The notes beneath the pieces are model-generated. The model searched no databases and had not been told where the DNA came from. It saw only the letters and a list, made by a program, of their open reading frames with translations. Of a stretch of DNA of 64,000 nt, positions 14,043-26,202 are shown one piece after another. Made by a program: the position numbers and the translations under genes. Origin of the DNA: Filobasidium wieringae (taxonomy: Eukaryota > Basidiomycota > Tremellomycetes > Filobasidiales > Filobasidiaceae); assembly GCA_001600055.1 (NCBI GenBank), contig BCIV01000007.1, positions 744,001 to 808,000 of the forward strand. Reading direction: 5' to 3'. Position 1 is the stretch's first letter. Every line of letters starts with the position of its first letter.

Positions 14043-15089
14043 TGTGTCGCAGCAGCTGAACGAGTAGTTCACTTCGGGGCCTCACAAGATTGCAGGATAG
14101 ACTGTGCTTGCACGTGCTTGTTCAGTATTCGAGTCCAATGTATCGAATGTGTCGATCAAGAGATCCATTTGAGGATATTGATGAATCAAAGAAACCCCTT
14201 TGATCATTGTTGACTTTGTGTTTCCGGAAGCTAAGTAGCGCGTATTTTTGTTTTGTTTGTGATCGCGATCTAATCAAAGTCCGCCCCTTATCTATCGCAA
14301 GCGGGATAGGTTGGCGACGACCACTTCCAAGTTCGAATGCGTATATTGCTGTGAGCAGTCATGTTCCGCTGCAAACACGTTCCTTCTCGTCCGCATCTGT
14401 TTCTTTATGTATACTTTTGAGAACGTTTTAGCTCTTGACTTCATCTGACGTCAAATCTCATTACGTTTCGAGCTTGTTTGACTCGCTTCATCCTTTTTAT
14501 AAAACCGGCGAAGGTTGTTCCGCTACATAATTACGATACGGTCCAGCTAGTCGAGCTAGCAGAGCTACTTTATATCCTATAGCCCATAACCAATCTAAAC
14601 AATTTGCTAGAATTGCTAGATGCCATATCAATGCAGTGAGATGAAGGACCGGCGCGCGGCGCGCGCGGAGTATTGCAAGAGATTGCTGAGACTTCGCTGT
14701 GCATTACGAGTNGTCTTGCGATCCTGACCCTCACAAAAGGCCCATTACAAGTCATATCACCTTGAAATCGCATGCAGTTATCGATTATCAGTCATTGCAT
14801 TGTTCTACTTGCGACAAAAGCGAGGTTCGGACTTAGCGAGAATAGCGCGACAAGTCTATGTTCAGTCCGGTTCGAGGAACGCCTCATCCCGTCAAGCGCA
14901 TTGCTGCTTCCCCGCTCGCGCGTCTGCGCTTCTACCTGGCTCTCTCGATCTCCCAAACCCGTTGTCGGTCTCGGCCACCACAGTGATTGACATCGAGGGG
15001 TAGGCGAGGGATCGACCTGAGAGCTCTTGTGAAGATCCTCTCGTTGCTGTAGATTAGACTGTTCTCCGGCAAACTCGACAACCATCAAA
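14043..15089. other. Divergent promoter region between coiled-coil gene and uS7
   Basis: About 1 kb without a supportable gene. It contains a TATA-like TTTTTATAAAAC at 14494-14505, an alternating GC run at 14651-14669 and a single undetermined base (n) at 14712. Short open frames here lack conserved features. The part next to 15090 is pyrimidine-rich, as expected for a ribosomal protein leader. Confidence 0.55.
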
Positions 15090-16250
15090 ATGGCTACCGC
15101 TACCCTTCCTTCCGATGTCATGAAGGTCTCCCAGGAGGGAACCGTCAAGCTCTTTGGACGTTGGAACACCAACGAGTGAGTGTGCCTAATAGATGGGATG
15201 GATCAAGAATTGGCAGGGATATGGTGGACATCATCAAGAGGAACGACTATAGCAAACTACTGTGGACCGTTAGGAGAAGGAAATAGGAATGGAGGGAAGA
15301 CGAACAGAGATGAATTAGGAACACAGCGATACAGATCAAGGATATATCAAAGCAAATGATCCTCGAAGACTGCTCGAACAACTACCAAAATCTATTCATC
15401 ACCAGCCCGCAAAAGAAATACAGCCCATATCCCTGCCATTATGATCTACCCCAGCACATTTTGCGAGTCTGGGAGCTGACTCATGATTCCATCTCCAGCA
15501 TTGAGGTCAAGGACATCTCCCTCATCGACTACATCAACGTTCAGCACGCTGTCTACGTCCGTGAGTCTACCTTTCGACAACACGACGGAAATACCAAAGC
15601 AGAGTTACTGATGTCGATGATTGGATACTAGCCCACACTGCTGGTCGTTATGCCAAGAAGCAGTTCGCCAAGGGAAAGATGCCCATTGTTGAGCGATTGG
15701 TTAACAGGTGAATACCTCCTCAGCCGGATCGATTCCGTGGATCGATTCCGTGCACGCCTCGATGGACTTGTACTGATACGATCGACTCTTTCACAGTTTG
15801 ATGATGAACGGAAGGAACAACGGAAAGAAGCTCTTGGCTGTCCGAATCGTTGCTCACGCTTTCGAGATCATCCACCTCTTGACCGACCAGAACCCTATCC
15901 AGGTTCTCGTCGACGCCATCGTCAACACTGGTCCCCGTGAAGACTCCACCCGTATCGGATCTCAGGGAACCGTCAGGCGTCAGGCCGTCGATGTCTCTCC
16001 CTTGAGGAGGGTTAACCAGGCCATCGCCTTGTTGACCATTGGTGTAAGTTGTGACCTGGGAGTGCCCTTCGGACAGATCTGACGTGTTCTCTCGTTTCTC
16101 TTTCAGACCCGTGAATCCGCTTTCCACAACGTCAAGTCTATCTCCGAGTGTTTGGCCGATGAGCTTGCCAACGCCGCTAAGGGTTCTTCCAACTCTTACG
16201 CCATCAAGAAGAAGGACGAGTTGGAGCGAGTAGCCAAGAGCAACCGATAA
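15090..16250 (+). CDS. RPS5: 40S ribosomal protein uS7 (RPS5)
   Basis: Small-subunit protein of the mRNA exit region. Exons 15090-15175, 15499-15560, 15632-15707, 15797-16043 and 16107-16250 give 204 residues, close to the usual length. Conserved stretches include [73 protein letters not shown] and the exact C-terminus [16 protein letters not shown]. The first intron is 323 nt (15176-15498), several times longer than its neighbours in this window, and sits right after the first 28 codons. Downstream the gene converges on TAF10. Identification is certain; the intron boundaries follow from the conserved protein. Confidence 0.97.
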
Positions 16251-16637
16251 GCGGTTGGCTTGGTTGGGAAGAGAGGAGCGAAGAGCAGGGGAAGAACACG
16301 CAGAACCTTTTTGTCGATATCCTATATGGGGAATGGGCAATATTCTATCCGCTCTCGATAACGAATACCAGAGTTTCTGATCATTGACTGTCCATATTAC
16401 AATCTGGCATTTCGCTCTGGCCATGACGTACATCGCTCGTTTCCGCTTGGTAACGGACGCTCAGCTGAATTATCCGATTACTAAGCTTGAGACCGGCACA
16501 TCGTTGCGTATTTGCCAAGCATCATCAAATCTCGATCAACAATTGCAAGTGCCGGCGGAGAACGTAAAGCTACGGTATTACAAGTGTATCCAGAACGTCG
16601 TACAGGGGTCGTTAGAATAAGAGCCAAGTCGTTCAGA
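16251..16637. other. Convergent 3' region between RPS5 and TAF10
   Basis: Untranslated ends of two tail-to-tail genes. A small open frame at 16384-16620 has no recognisable content and is judged chance. No other structure seen. Confidence 0.55.
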
Positions 16638-17491
16638 TCAGAAGTCTGTGAGGTAGCGGTATGATTAATTCCCGAGAAGATCCAGCTCATCCAGGGGAAT
16701 GAGAGGCACTCACAATAATCAGGTTTCTTTGCATTCACTCCATGTTCCGAAAGTGCGTTGCTAAGATCATCCATGGTCAGAACGACCTTCCCCTTTTCCT
16801 TCTCTGTACTCTGTTCGCAAGTTAAGTCAGTGAGGGAGCTGACTAATAGAAGAGTGGCTGTAGGCCGTACTTTGCCCGATCGACTGGTCTTGACCGGAGC
16901 ATTCATGCGAAGCTTAGCATAGTGAAAGGCGTCGGAAGCGATGTCGTTTACGAATTTCTGAGCAGCTAACGACAAGAGACGCTTGCTATTTGTAAGAGAG
17001 CGAGGAAATGAAGAGGAATCAGATAGCGGAACGAAGAAGGGCGTTTTGCCAAGGCAATCGAGCCGACTTACAGACGAGGATCGTCACACTCGAATCCTGA
17101 TCGTTGTAGGTAATAGTCGGTGACTTCATCAGGAATCTGAGGGAGGCATTTCGGACATGATAAGTGAGGGAAACATCGTAAATCAGGACTGAGGACGTAC
17201 CAGAGGTTGATAGTCGTCCAGCATGAGCAACAGTTCACCCATGCTCTTGTCCTTCTTCATCAATAGCTCCTCCCGCTCCTTCTTCTTCTTTTCCTTCATC
17301 TCAGCCAAACGCTCCTGTTCTTCCTTCTGGGCTTCTGTAAGAGCGGTGGTCTGAGGGACTGAGGGTCCTGCTTGGGAAGATACTGGCCGTGCTGGTTGAG
17401 CCAAATCGGCCGAGGAAGACATCGGACCAGATACGTTGGCTGTGCTCGTTCCGTTGAGTCCAATTATTGGTCGAGGTGGAGGAGCAGCCAT
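16638..17491 (-). CDS. TAF10: Transcription initiation factor TFIID/SAGA subunit Taf10
   Basis: Histone-fold subunit shared by TFIID and SAGA. Exons (complement of 16638-16645, 16714-16810, 16871-16985, 17072-17136, 17201-17491) give 191 residues. A disordered Pro/Ala N-terminus and a charged helix (EEQERLAEMKEKKKKEREEL) precede the conserved domain. That domain reads LLLMLDDYQPL, VTDYYLQRSGFECDDPRL, KRLLSLAAQKFVNDIASDAF and KVVLTMDDLSNALSEHGVN, ending KKPDYYF, the classic Taf10 order. The last coding exon is only 8 nt including the stop. It shares a roughly 360-bp divergent promoter with the raptor gene. The intron at 16811-16870 stays in frame and would insert 20 residues if retained; conservation says it is removed. 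Confidence 0.93.
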
Positions 17492-17848
17492 TGTAAGAGT
17501 AAAGTATACCACCCCTGTCTGGATGTGTGCAGCAAATCTGGTTCAATGTAGCAATGTAGAGAATAAGATGGAAGGTCCAGTAACCAGAGCAGTAACAAGC
17601 AGTAAAGTGCATATCGCATTCGCGCTTCCCGGCTGTCGTCATGCAGGAGAGCTCGACTTTGGTACCCACAAGCCAAGCACTTTGGTACACATACGTTGGT
17701 ACATTTGATCCTTCCCTCGATAAATAGTCGTCCCGCCCGTTAGACACTGATATGTGTTAGATCTACGAATCAAACCATCTTGGAAACCGATCTTGAGGAA
17801 ACATCGCCTATCAGCGCAATCCGACCTGTCGTAGGGAAACCTCATGAC
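17492..17848. promoter_or_regulatory. Shared divergent promoter of TAF10 and KOG1
   Basis: About 357 bp separate the two start codons, so both promoters must lie here or overlap the first exons. An open frame runs upstream of the chosen KOG1 ATG to about 17780 but contains no earlier ATG in that frame. An upstream exon joined at the TTAG near 17760 remains possible. Confidence 0.5.
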
Positions 17849-20800
17849 ATGACTACCGCAGCTTCCAACCCACATGGCGGTCGGAACCAACAAGGGGAAG
17901 CACAACAATGGGCAGGAGCCACAGTAAATAACATACAACATAGAACGCACTCAAGAGCTCCGTCTACCCGAACGGGGTTCAACCAGCTACAGGTAACCGG
18001 ACCTCCAAGTGACGAAGACGATGAAAGCACAGAAGGAGGGCATTACGGTCTGAGAGCATCTGTTTCGGGGTTGCTAGATGGCCAAGACGATCTTGACGAC
18101 CTTCCTACGAATGAAGAGGGCAATGATTACTGGGTCAATTCGAGACATCTGACAAGCGGGAACCCAGCTGCACCTTCCGAAGAGGAGGTATCTGGTATGT
18201 CGTTCACTAACGGTCTCATACGCCTAATCAGTCTGACCTACTGTATTCGGAATAGCGCCACCTTGGAGGTTAAGGTCTCGACTGAAGACTTTCTCAGCAG
18301 CCCTCATCCTATGTCTGAACCTGGGGATCGATCCACCCGATATAGTCAAAACCACTCCTTGCGCGAAATTGGAATGTTGGGTCGATCCGGAGAGTTTACC
18401 ACCTAATAAAGCTTTGGAAGGAATCGGACGAAGTAAGTATGAGATCCCGTGTTCAAGAAACGGCGGAGCTTGATGTGTACTACTCTAGATCTTCAACAAC
18501 AATTTGAAACGCTCAGCCCGAAAGTTCGGTACAAGCAGGTAAGTAGTACAGATCTGGAATTGTCCACTTAGCGGAACAAGCTCAGTATCAATCTTTCAAT
18601 TATCCAGTATCTTGACCCTTCGGTGGAGGAAACAAAGAAGTTTTGCGTAAATCTGCGGAGACAGGCGAAAGATGAGAGAATTCTCATGTATTATAACGGG
18701 CATGGCGTGCCCAAACCTACCGCCAGCGGGGAGATCTGGGTTTTTAACAAGAGTAAGCACCACCCAACTACAATTCAGGCTAGGAAGCTGATGTTTGGGT
18801 CCAGATCTGACGCAGTACATACCTGTCAGCCTGTATGATTTACAGAGCTGGCTGGGAAGGTGAGTTACCATATTACGAACAGCTTTTATCTCAATTCAAA
18901 GAATACGATTTTTCGCACCAGTCCTTGTATCTTTGTATGGGATTGCTCTGCAGCTGGCAATATCTTGAGCAACTTCAATCGATGGGCGGAACGAAGAGAT
19001 GCAGATGCTTCTACTGCTGGCGGTCAACAACGACAACAATCAGGCAGTCCTGATGATCCAAATTCACCGTCTGAGGGTACCTTCACCCCTTTCTTGGATT
19101 GCATACATCTGGCAGCATGCCAGGCGGACCAGACGTTACCGATGTCACCCGAACTGCCGGCGGACCTGTTTACTTGCTGCTTGACATCGCCAATCGAGAT
19201 CGCTCTTCGCTTCTTCGTCTTGCAAGATCCTTTGAAAGTGAATGTAGACCCAAGCGATCCAAAAGCGAAGATCACAGTTGACTTGGTCATGAAAATCCCA
19301 GGAGATTTGAAGGACAGAAGAACGCCTTTGGGAGAATTGAACTGGATCTTCACCGCGGTCACAGATACGATTGCGTGGCTGGTGTTTCCACATGATATCT
19401 TCAAACGTTTGTTTAGACAAGATCTTCTTGTCGCGGCCTTGTTCCGAAATTACTTGCTGGCAGAAAGGATTATGAGGGCGTACAATTGTACTCCAATGTC
19501 CTATCCCGCATTGCCTGCCACGCACAATCATCCATTATGGAACTCTTGGGATCTTGCAGTAGATGCCTGTCTCAACCAGCTTCCTGCATTACTCGAAGCA
19601 GAAGCGAAAAGCAAGGAGAACCCGACGGCACCTCCTATCTACGAATATCAGCCTTCAAGGTTCTTCACTGAGCATCTTACTGCCTTTGAGGTGTGGCTCC
19701 AACACGATGGATCGGTTTCGAGTCATCTCTCGCTCAAGCCAAAAACCCCTCATCTTGCTCGCAAACCACCTGATCAACTGCCAATCGTGCTGCAAGTTTT
19801 GCTGTCCCAAGCACATCGTCTTCGAGCTTTGATACTGTTATCAAAGTTCGTAGATCTTGGTCCATGGGCAGTACGACTGGCACTTTCGATCGGAATCTTC
19901 CCCTATGTGCAGAAATTGCTCCAATCGCCAGCAGTCGACCTCAAGCCTGTCTTGATTTTCATTTGGGGACGTATTCTTGCACATGACAGATCGTGTCAAA
20001 CAGATCTTCTGAAAGACAACGGCTTTGGGTATTTCGCTAAGGTCTTAGCTCCGCCATCACCTCAAACAGCGCCCCTCCTCATTCCGAATGCAAGTGAACA
20101 TCGAGCAATGTGTGCTTTTATCCTGAGTATGGTATGTCGAGGGTTCAAACAGGGTCAGATGGCTTGTATGACCCTCGATGTGTTTGGGAGCTGTTTCATT
20201 CGCTTGGGAGAGGACGATTGGCTACTCAAACAATGGAGCGCTCTGTGTATTGCACAGATGTGGGCTGACGGCAACGATGAAGCGAAGATGGTAGCTATCT
20301 CAGAGCATTATCAGGATCAACTGATCTTCATGCTCAAGGACAATGCAGCCGAGGTAAGAGCAGCAGCTATGTACGCGATTGGAACTTTCCTGGGAGCTAC
20401 GGGAATGCCTGCAGGTACTGGCTTGAATGGGTCGACAACCAGTGGTGGAGGAGGGACTGGCGCTCAAATCGGTATGACCGAACGAAATCAGCTCAAGCTG
20501 GAAGCGGGAGTTGCGCAAGCTTGCGTTCTGCAGGCGAAAGAGGATGCAAGCCCTCTTGTCCGGAAAGAACTTGTGGTCGTGCTCAGTTGTGTTGCGCGAG
20601 AATGGAGAGGTTGGTTCGTCGCTGCTGCCTGGACGTATCACGAATTAGAGGAGCGCAAAGCTAGACGAGATATGGGAGATGAAACTGACGCCGACGATGG
20701 GGAGGATTTGGTATCCCAAGCTGTGCGCGAGTGGGGTTTGCGAGTGAAAGATCAAATGGATGATCCTGCACTCGCCGAAGAAGAGCACCAACAGAACCTG

Positions 20801-23370
20801 GTGATGTTATTCATTTTCAAGCTGATGTATTCTACATTGCTTGATCTGTCTGCGGACCCACATCCTGAGGTCGCTTCGCTGGCTTGCACAGTAACGGATT
20901 ATCTCACCGCACTCCTGCTAGACTCTGCTTTTACGAGAGCTACAGGCTCCACCTTACGAGTCAAGAAGTACGAAGAGCGCACCAGTCGATCGGGACAGTC
21001 TGGCGCCGCTATCCGACCTACATTGTCTACCCCAGCACTCTCACATGTCGGTCCCACTGATCCCGGCGAGAGCCAAACATTGATAAAACCAGAGACTCCC
21101 CCTTCTACCACCTCGAAGATGACCGCAACTCTCAAGCGAAATAGCTCGATTGCGACAGCACTGAAGAGTCTGGCCTCAATGACTGGATACGCTGCTCCTC
21201 CGCCTGAACCTGAAACACCTCCAGTCCAGGACGCTCCACCCAAGCTGTCTCGTAACAACACGCCATCCAACCTCCACGTCCAGCCATACATTCCACCCTA
21301 TCCAATGGCCCGAACCGATACGGATGCCGACGGTTCTATATCTCGCGGATCAAGCAAAATATCACGTTCTGCATCAGTCGCTTCTATGGTGCAGAGCCAC
21401 ATGAGGTCAGAGTTCGGGTTTACAAGTATGCATGGTGATCTAGGTAAACCGCGAAAATTTAGTGCAGCACAAGTGATCCAGGCGTTGACTGATGAGGATA
21501 TGGAGCGATTGAACATCCGAAGAACCTCTCGCACGGAAGCGGGCGGTGGAGCTGATGGCAAATCGGCTAATGGAGGAATGCCTCAGGCTCATGAATTGGG
21601 TTTGGGAATGGTCGCAAAAGAAGTCAAGGACGATGTGCTTCCTCTTCGAAGCGACTTTTACGATTGGACGATGCAATACTTCAAGCAGCCCCAAATGCGG
21701 GTACCTGATACGCAAGAGCCGGGTAGTAAGGAGTACAACGAGCAGAGTTGGAGACAACAACGGAATCACGGAATCGTCGAGACCAGTCGAACGTCTGATG
21801 GATTGGCTTCTCACAGCCCTTGGACCAAGGATCTTGGTAGATTACCCAACGACTCGTGGCCTTCCATTGTTCAATTCCATTCGTTCGAACCTCAGTTAGC
21901 AGTAGCTGACGATTCGGACAACGTGTGTATCTGGGATTGGAAGACGAAACAACGACTTTCAAAGTTCTCCCTAGCCAATGGATACGGAAGCTCCATCTCC
22001 AGCATGCATTTTATCAACGAAGCTTCTAGCTCCCTGTTACTTACCGCTCTGACGGATGGTAACATCAGGATCTACCACGAGTATGATTCGGCCGATGTCA
22101 AGCTGGTCTCCGCCTTCCATGGATTGGCAGAGAAACACCCAGTCTCTCGTCGAAGCGGCGTGGTCTCCAGTTGGGAACGACGTACGGGTCAACTTCTCGT
22201 TGGAGGAGATTCCAAGTTTATTAGAATCTGGGACGCGGATGACGAGTCCCTCCTAGCTGATTTCCCTACTCAAGCGGGAAGCAACGTCACAGCCCTTGCA
22301 TCTGACCAATTTGGAGGTGATATGTTTGTCGCAGGATTCGGGGACGGAGTAGTCAGGTTGTTCGATAAGAGGATGGCGGAAGCTAACGGGGTGGTCAAGG
22401 TTTTGAGACAACATCATACATGGATCAAGACGGTCGGGGTAGTCCAGGGGGATGGAAGGGATTTGATATCTGCCAGGTAAGTCATATCGATCGAAGCCCA
22501 GCGGATGCTCTTCCCACTGATCCAATCGCTTTGGTATAACAACAGTATGAACGGAGATGTCAAGATCTGGGATATTCGTCGTTCGGACATTCCCATCTCC
22601 TCGACGAACGCATTCGCCAACGGTCTCTCTTCCATGTCGATGCACCCTAACTGTCCCATTTTCGCCAGCACAAGCGCTCCTTATATCTCTTCCACCTACT
22701 CCAGCGCGAACTCGTCGAGCCATAATAGGGAGAACAACCATTCTTCCGCCCAAGGCCAGGGACCTGCAGGGAAGGGTCAGAAATTGAACGTCTATCGGAT
22801 GAACGATTCGGGATCGGGCATGAAGACTCCTTCTTCCCCCGTTTCTTCGCAATCTACCAGGAGGGACGGCTCTTTCGCTTCGCTCAACAAGGCGCCGAAC
22901 CAAAGGTTCTCCGGGTTACCTCATTCTTCTTCCTCCTCCACCGCTTCTTCTACTTACTTGGGTGGAGGGTATGGGTACAACTCTTACGAAGCTTCGATGG
23001 GTGAACCGGATGGACCTCAGCCTGAGTTATTATCGTCTATCCTGTTGAGAGGGGATGGAGTTCCCTCCGGATCTGGGAATGGGAATACACTAGGGGAGAA
23101 GGATGGGTTCGTGGATGTCAGGAAGAACGGCGGGAATGGAGGAGGAGGGAAAAAGAGATGGGGTGCGGGAATGAACGCGCTGAGCTTCCATCCCGTAAGT
23201 TTCTATCTTTCGGTACCGGTCGAACCTTGAGTAATGACCGATCATCTATCTTTCGTTGGTAGAACGAACATGTACTAGCTGTTGGAGGATTCGACAGAGC
23301 TAATGGAGGGATCAGGTTGATCTCGTACGAGAGCAAGAAGGGAGACTCTCGATCGAGAGTTCTCGAGTGA
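17849..23370 (+). CDS. KOG1: TORC1 subunit raptor (Kog1/Mip1)
   Basis: Substrate-recruiting scaffold of TOR complex 1 at the vacuole. Exons 17849-18194, 18256-18432, 18489-18538, 18608-18752, 18805-18859, 18922-22476, 22546-23194 and 23263-23370 give 1694 residues. The raptor N-terminal caspase-like domain follows a roughly 115-residue acidic leader and shows [56 protein letters not shown] and [22 protein letters not shown]. Armadillo/HEAT-type helices follow (for example [20 protein letters not shown] and [17 protein letters not shown]), then a Ser/Thr-rich linker, and WD40 repeats from about residue 1240 ([44 protein letters not shown]). The start is the first ATG in frame; an upstream exon cannot be excluded. 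Domain order makes the identity secure. Confidence 0.95.
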
Positions 23371-24826
23371 TCGGACGGTGAAGGGGACTGACACGGTGGT
23401 GTTATATCGGAAATGAAACGAGAAGCCTTGTTTGAAAGTGTATCATAATAAACCCGTTGTGATCGAATTATGAGAAGACTCTGTAGGAAGTGAATCCCAC
23501 CTGGAGAGTTGGATCCGGAACCTTGAGCATGAGCCGAGCTTGGGCCCGATCGCATTCCTGTTAGCCGTGCTTAGCGCGCGAACGCAAGAACTATTCGCGG
23601 TTGACCGAATCGAGTGAACAAAAGAAACAAAGGAGAGAGAAAAGATGGAATGTGCCTGCACTCGGGCTGCATCCAGGTTGGTCACTCCCTCACTTGTCGA
23701 CTCAGAGATGGCTCTGCATGGCTGTTACTGCGCTCGCAGAGCTGAGAGATAGCGTATCACCAATCGCCAGTCGACTCGAAAAGTGCCGAACGATTAACGG
23801 AGATCTAGGCGAACCCTTGTGCAGGAACGGCTACCAACACCTTTGCTGCTACCTAGCTATCCACCTTTATCCGGCGATCCGACCTCGGTATTTCTACTCT
23901 CAGGGACAAGAGTGCTCTCGTTGAAACGTGTACAAGCCGCGTGCATAGATTCGGTTTGACGAGTTGATCGACTTGATCAAACCTGGAACGAGTAGACGAA
24001 CGAGTCGCCGATACGGATCATTAGAACAATAGCGACAGCTTGTGATCGAGTGCATACTGGACGAAAAGGGATACCATACCGTTTCAACCTCCAGACAGCT
24101 TCTCACCTCCTCGTACTCAACTGCCAACTGCCAACTGATCGATACCACCCGCTACTCTCTTTGACACTCCTTGACCCGACACCCGCCAAGCCTCATCCAT
24201 CCGCCAACCTACCGAATAAAGACCCCACCTGCCCCGACTGCCGACTCCTTTGGATCAAGTTTCAAATCAAAAACGTTCGCTAAAGTCTCATCAAAGTCGT
24301 CCGACCATCGACCATCAACATCGCGACAACAATACTCTCAAATCAAACTCTAGACAACAGCCTTTTCCCATCATTGTCCGACAACTCTGTTTCTTAGATC
24401 AGAGCAATACCTCAATCACCTCTTATAAACTTTAGAGATCTTCATCTCATCGTCCTCCAGCAAGAAATCGAACGCAGAGACTAAAGGACCTTTCCCACTC
24501 TCCGTCATCAACGCTTTCCCATCAATCCCAGCTACTTCACCCTCTGCTTTCCCCCAACAGCCTCGTTGCAACTTAAACTTCAGAGTCTAAAGTCAAATTG
24601 AGGACGTAAAGAGGACGGTGATTACTAAAATCATAGTGAGTAAAGTACGGGATCAAAAAGGATGAGGTGGGACTGATCTGTTTCCCTTGCTACTTGGTCG
24701 AATCTGATCATCCCTCCCCAATTACTCACACTTCACCAGGCTTTGGTAGATACAACCATCCTTCCTCAACAACGCCCCCCACCAAATCAAAAGTACTCGA
24801 CAGCTAGATAAGAAGGATCAAGAAGG
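23371..24826. other. Long upstream region and probable leader of the G-beta gene
   Basis: 1.46 kb without a coding gene. From about 24050 onward the plus strand becomes C/T- and A-rich with few G, typical of long fungal 5' leaders. A likely leader intron runs from a GTGAGT at about 24636 to CACCAG at about 24739. Short open frames here are fragmentary. No repeats or RNA genes recognised. Confidence 0.5.
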
Positions 24827-26202
24827 ATGTCGTCTCAAGCTGAAATCCAGGAGAAGATCTCTGCCGCAAGGAGAGAGGCGGATTTGTTGAAGGACAAGAT
24901 CAGGCAGAGAAAGGACCAGACGGCTGATACGAGTCGTAAGTCCTTGTCATCGATTTGATGGTTGATAGGGACCCAGGCTAAGTTGTATCCTCTTGCTCTT
25001 ATTCTCACTCAAAGTCAAAGCCATGTCTCAAGAAGTCGAGCCCCTTCCCCGAGTAGTCATGCGAGTCCGAAGAACCCTGAAAGGTCACCTGGCCAAGATC
25101 TACGCAATGCATTGGTCAGCGGATAAACGACACTTGGTCTCGGCTTCCCAGGATGGGAAATTGATCGTCTGGGATGCGTACACTACGAACAAGGTCCATG
25201 CGATCCCATTGAGGAGTTCATGGGTGATGACATGTGCCTATTCCCCCTCAGGAGGGTTCGTCGCTTGTGGTGGATTGGATAATATCTGCTCCATCTATTC
25301 CTTGCGGGGAGGAAATTCGGGAGCTTCTTCTGGCGCGACGGGAGGACAGGGGCAGCCTTTAGGACAGATCGCCAAGGTTTCGAGAGAGCTGAACGCGCAT
25401 ACGGGGTACTTGAGTTGTTGTAGGTTCATCAACGATCGGCAGATCGTGACGAGTTCGGGGGATATGACTTGCATGATGTGGGACATCGAGACGGGGTCAA
25501 AGTTGCAGGAGTTCAATGATCATACGGGTGATGTCATGAGGTGAGTGATCGTCTTCGCATTCCGCAACGGGAAGAGGTCGCTTGGGCTGAACACTTGCAA
25601 CGCTTGGATAGTCTCTCATTATCCCCAAATCAAAACGTTTTCGTTTCTGGTGCCTGTGATGCAACGGCGAAACTTTGGGATATCCGATCAGGCAAATGTG
25701 TTCAGACGTTCATGGGTCACGAAAGCGATATCAATGCTGTCCAGTAAGTGTTCTTGTCCTTTATTACTTGATGTGATAGCTTTTTTCCATGGCTAATCGC
25801 GTTCGATTTTCTCAGGTTCTTCCCCGATGGGCAGTCGATCGGAACCGGTTCAGATGACGCTTCGTGTCGTCTCTTCGATATTCGAGCTGATCGAGAATTG
25901 AACATCTACGCTCACAACAACATCCTCTGTGGGATCACATCCGTCGGGTTCTCCGTTTCTGGTCGATTACTATTCGCTGGTTACGATGATTACAACTGTA
26001 ACGTCTGGGACGTGCTCAAGGGAGAGAGAGTAGGAGTTTTGGCTGGACATGAGAACAGAGTCAGTTGTTTGGGCGTCAGCGCGGATGGAGTGGCGCTGTG
26101 TACTGGGAGTTGGGATAGTCTCTTGAAAGTATGTTGTCTTGTCCCGCGGAAGTCGACCTGTCGAGCTGATAGACCCCTTTTCATGAATAGGTTTGGTCTT
26201 AA
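24827..26202 (+). CDS. GPB1: Heterotrimeric G-protein beta subunit (Gpb1-like)
   Basis: Beta subunit that pairs with G-gamma and couples receptors to pheromone or nutrient signalling at the plasma membrane. Exons 24827-24935, 25015-25540, 25612-25743, 25816-26128 and 26191-26202 give 363 residues. An N-terminal helix ([20 protein letters not shown]) for G-gamma pairing is followed by seven WD repeats. Examples are [94 protein letters not shown] and [20 protein letters not shown]. The protein ends [12 protein letters not shown]. The last coding exon is 12 nt (VWS and stop). A Gly/Ala/Gln-rich insert ([20 protein letters not shown]) lies in the loop of one blade. In Cryptococcus this subunit acts in the pheromone pathway; that role is inferred by homology. 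Confidence 0.94.
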
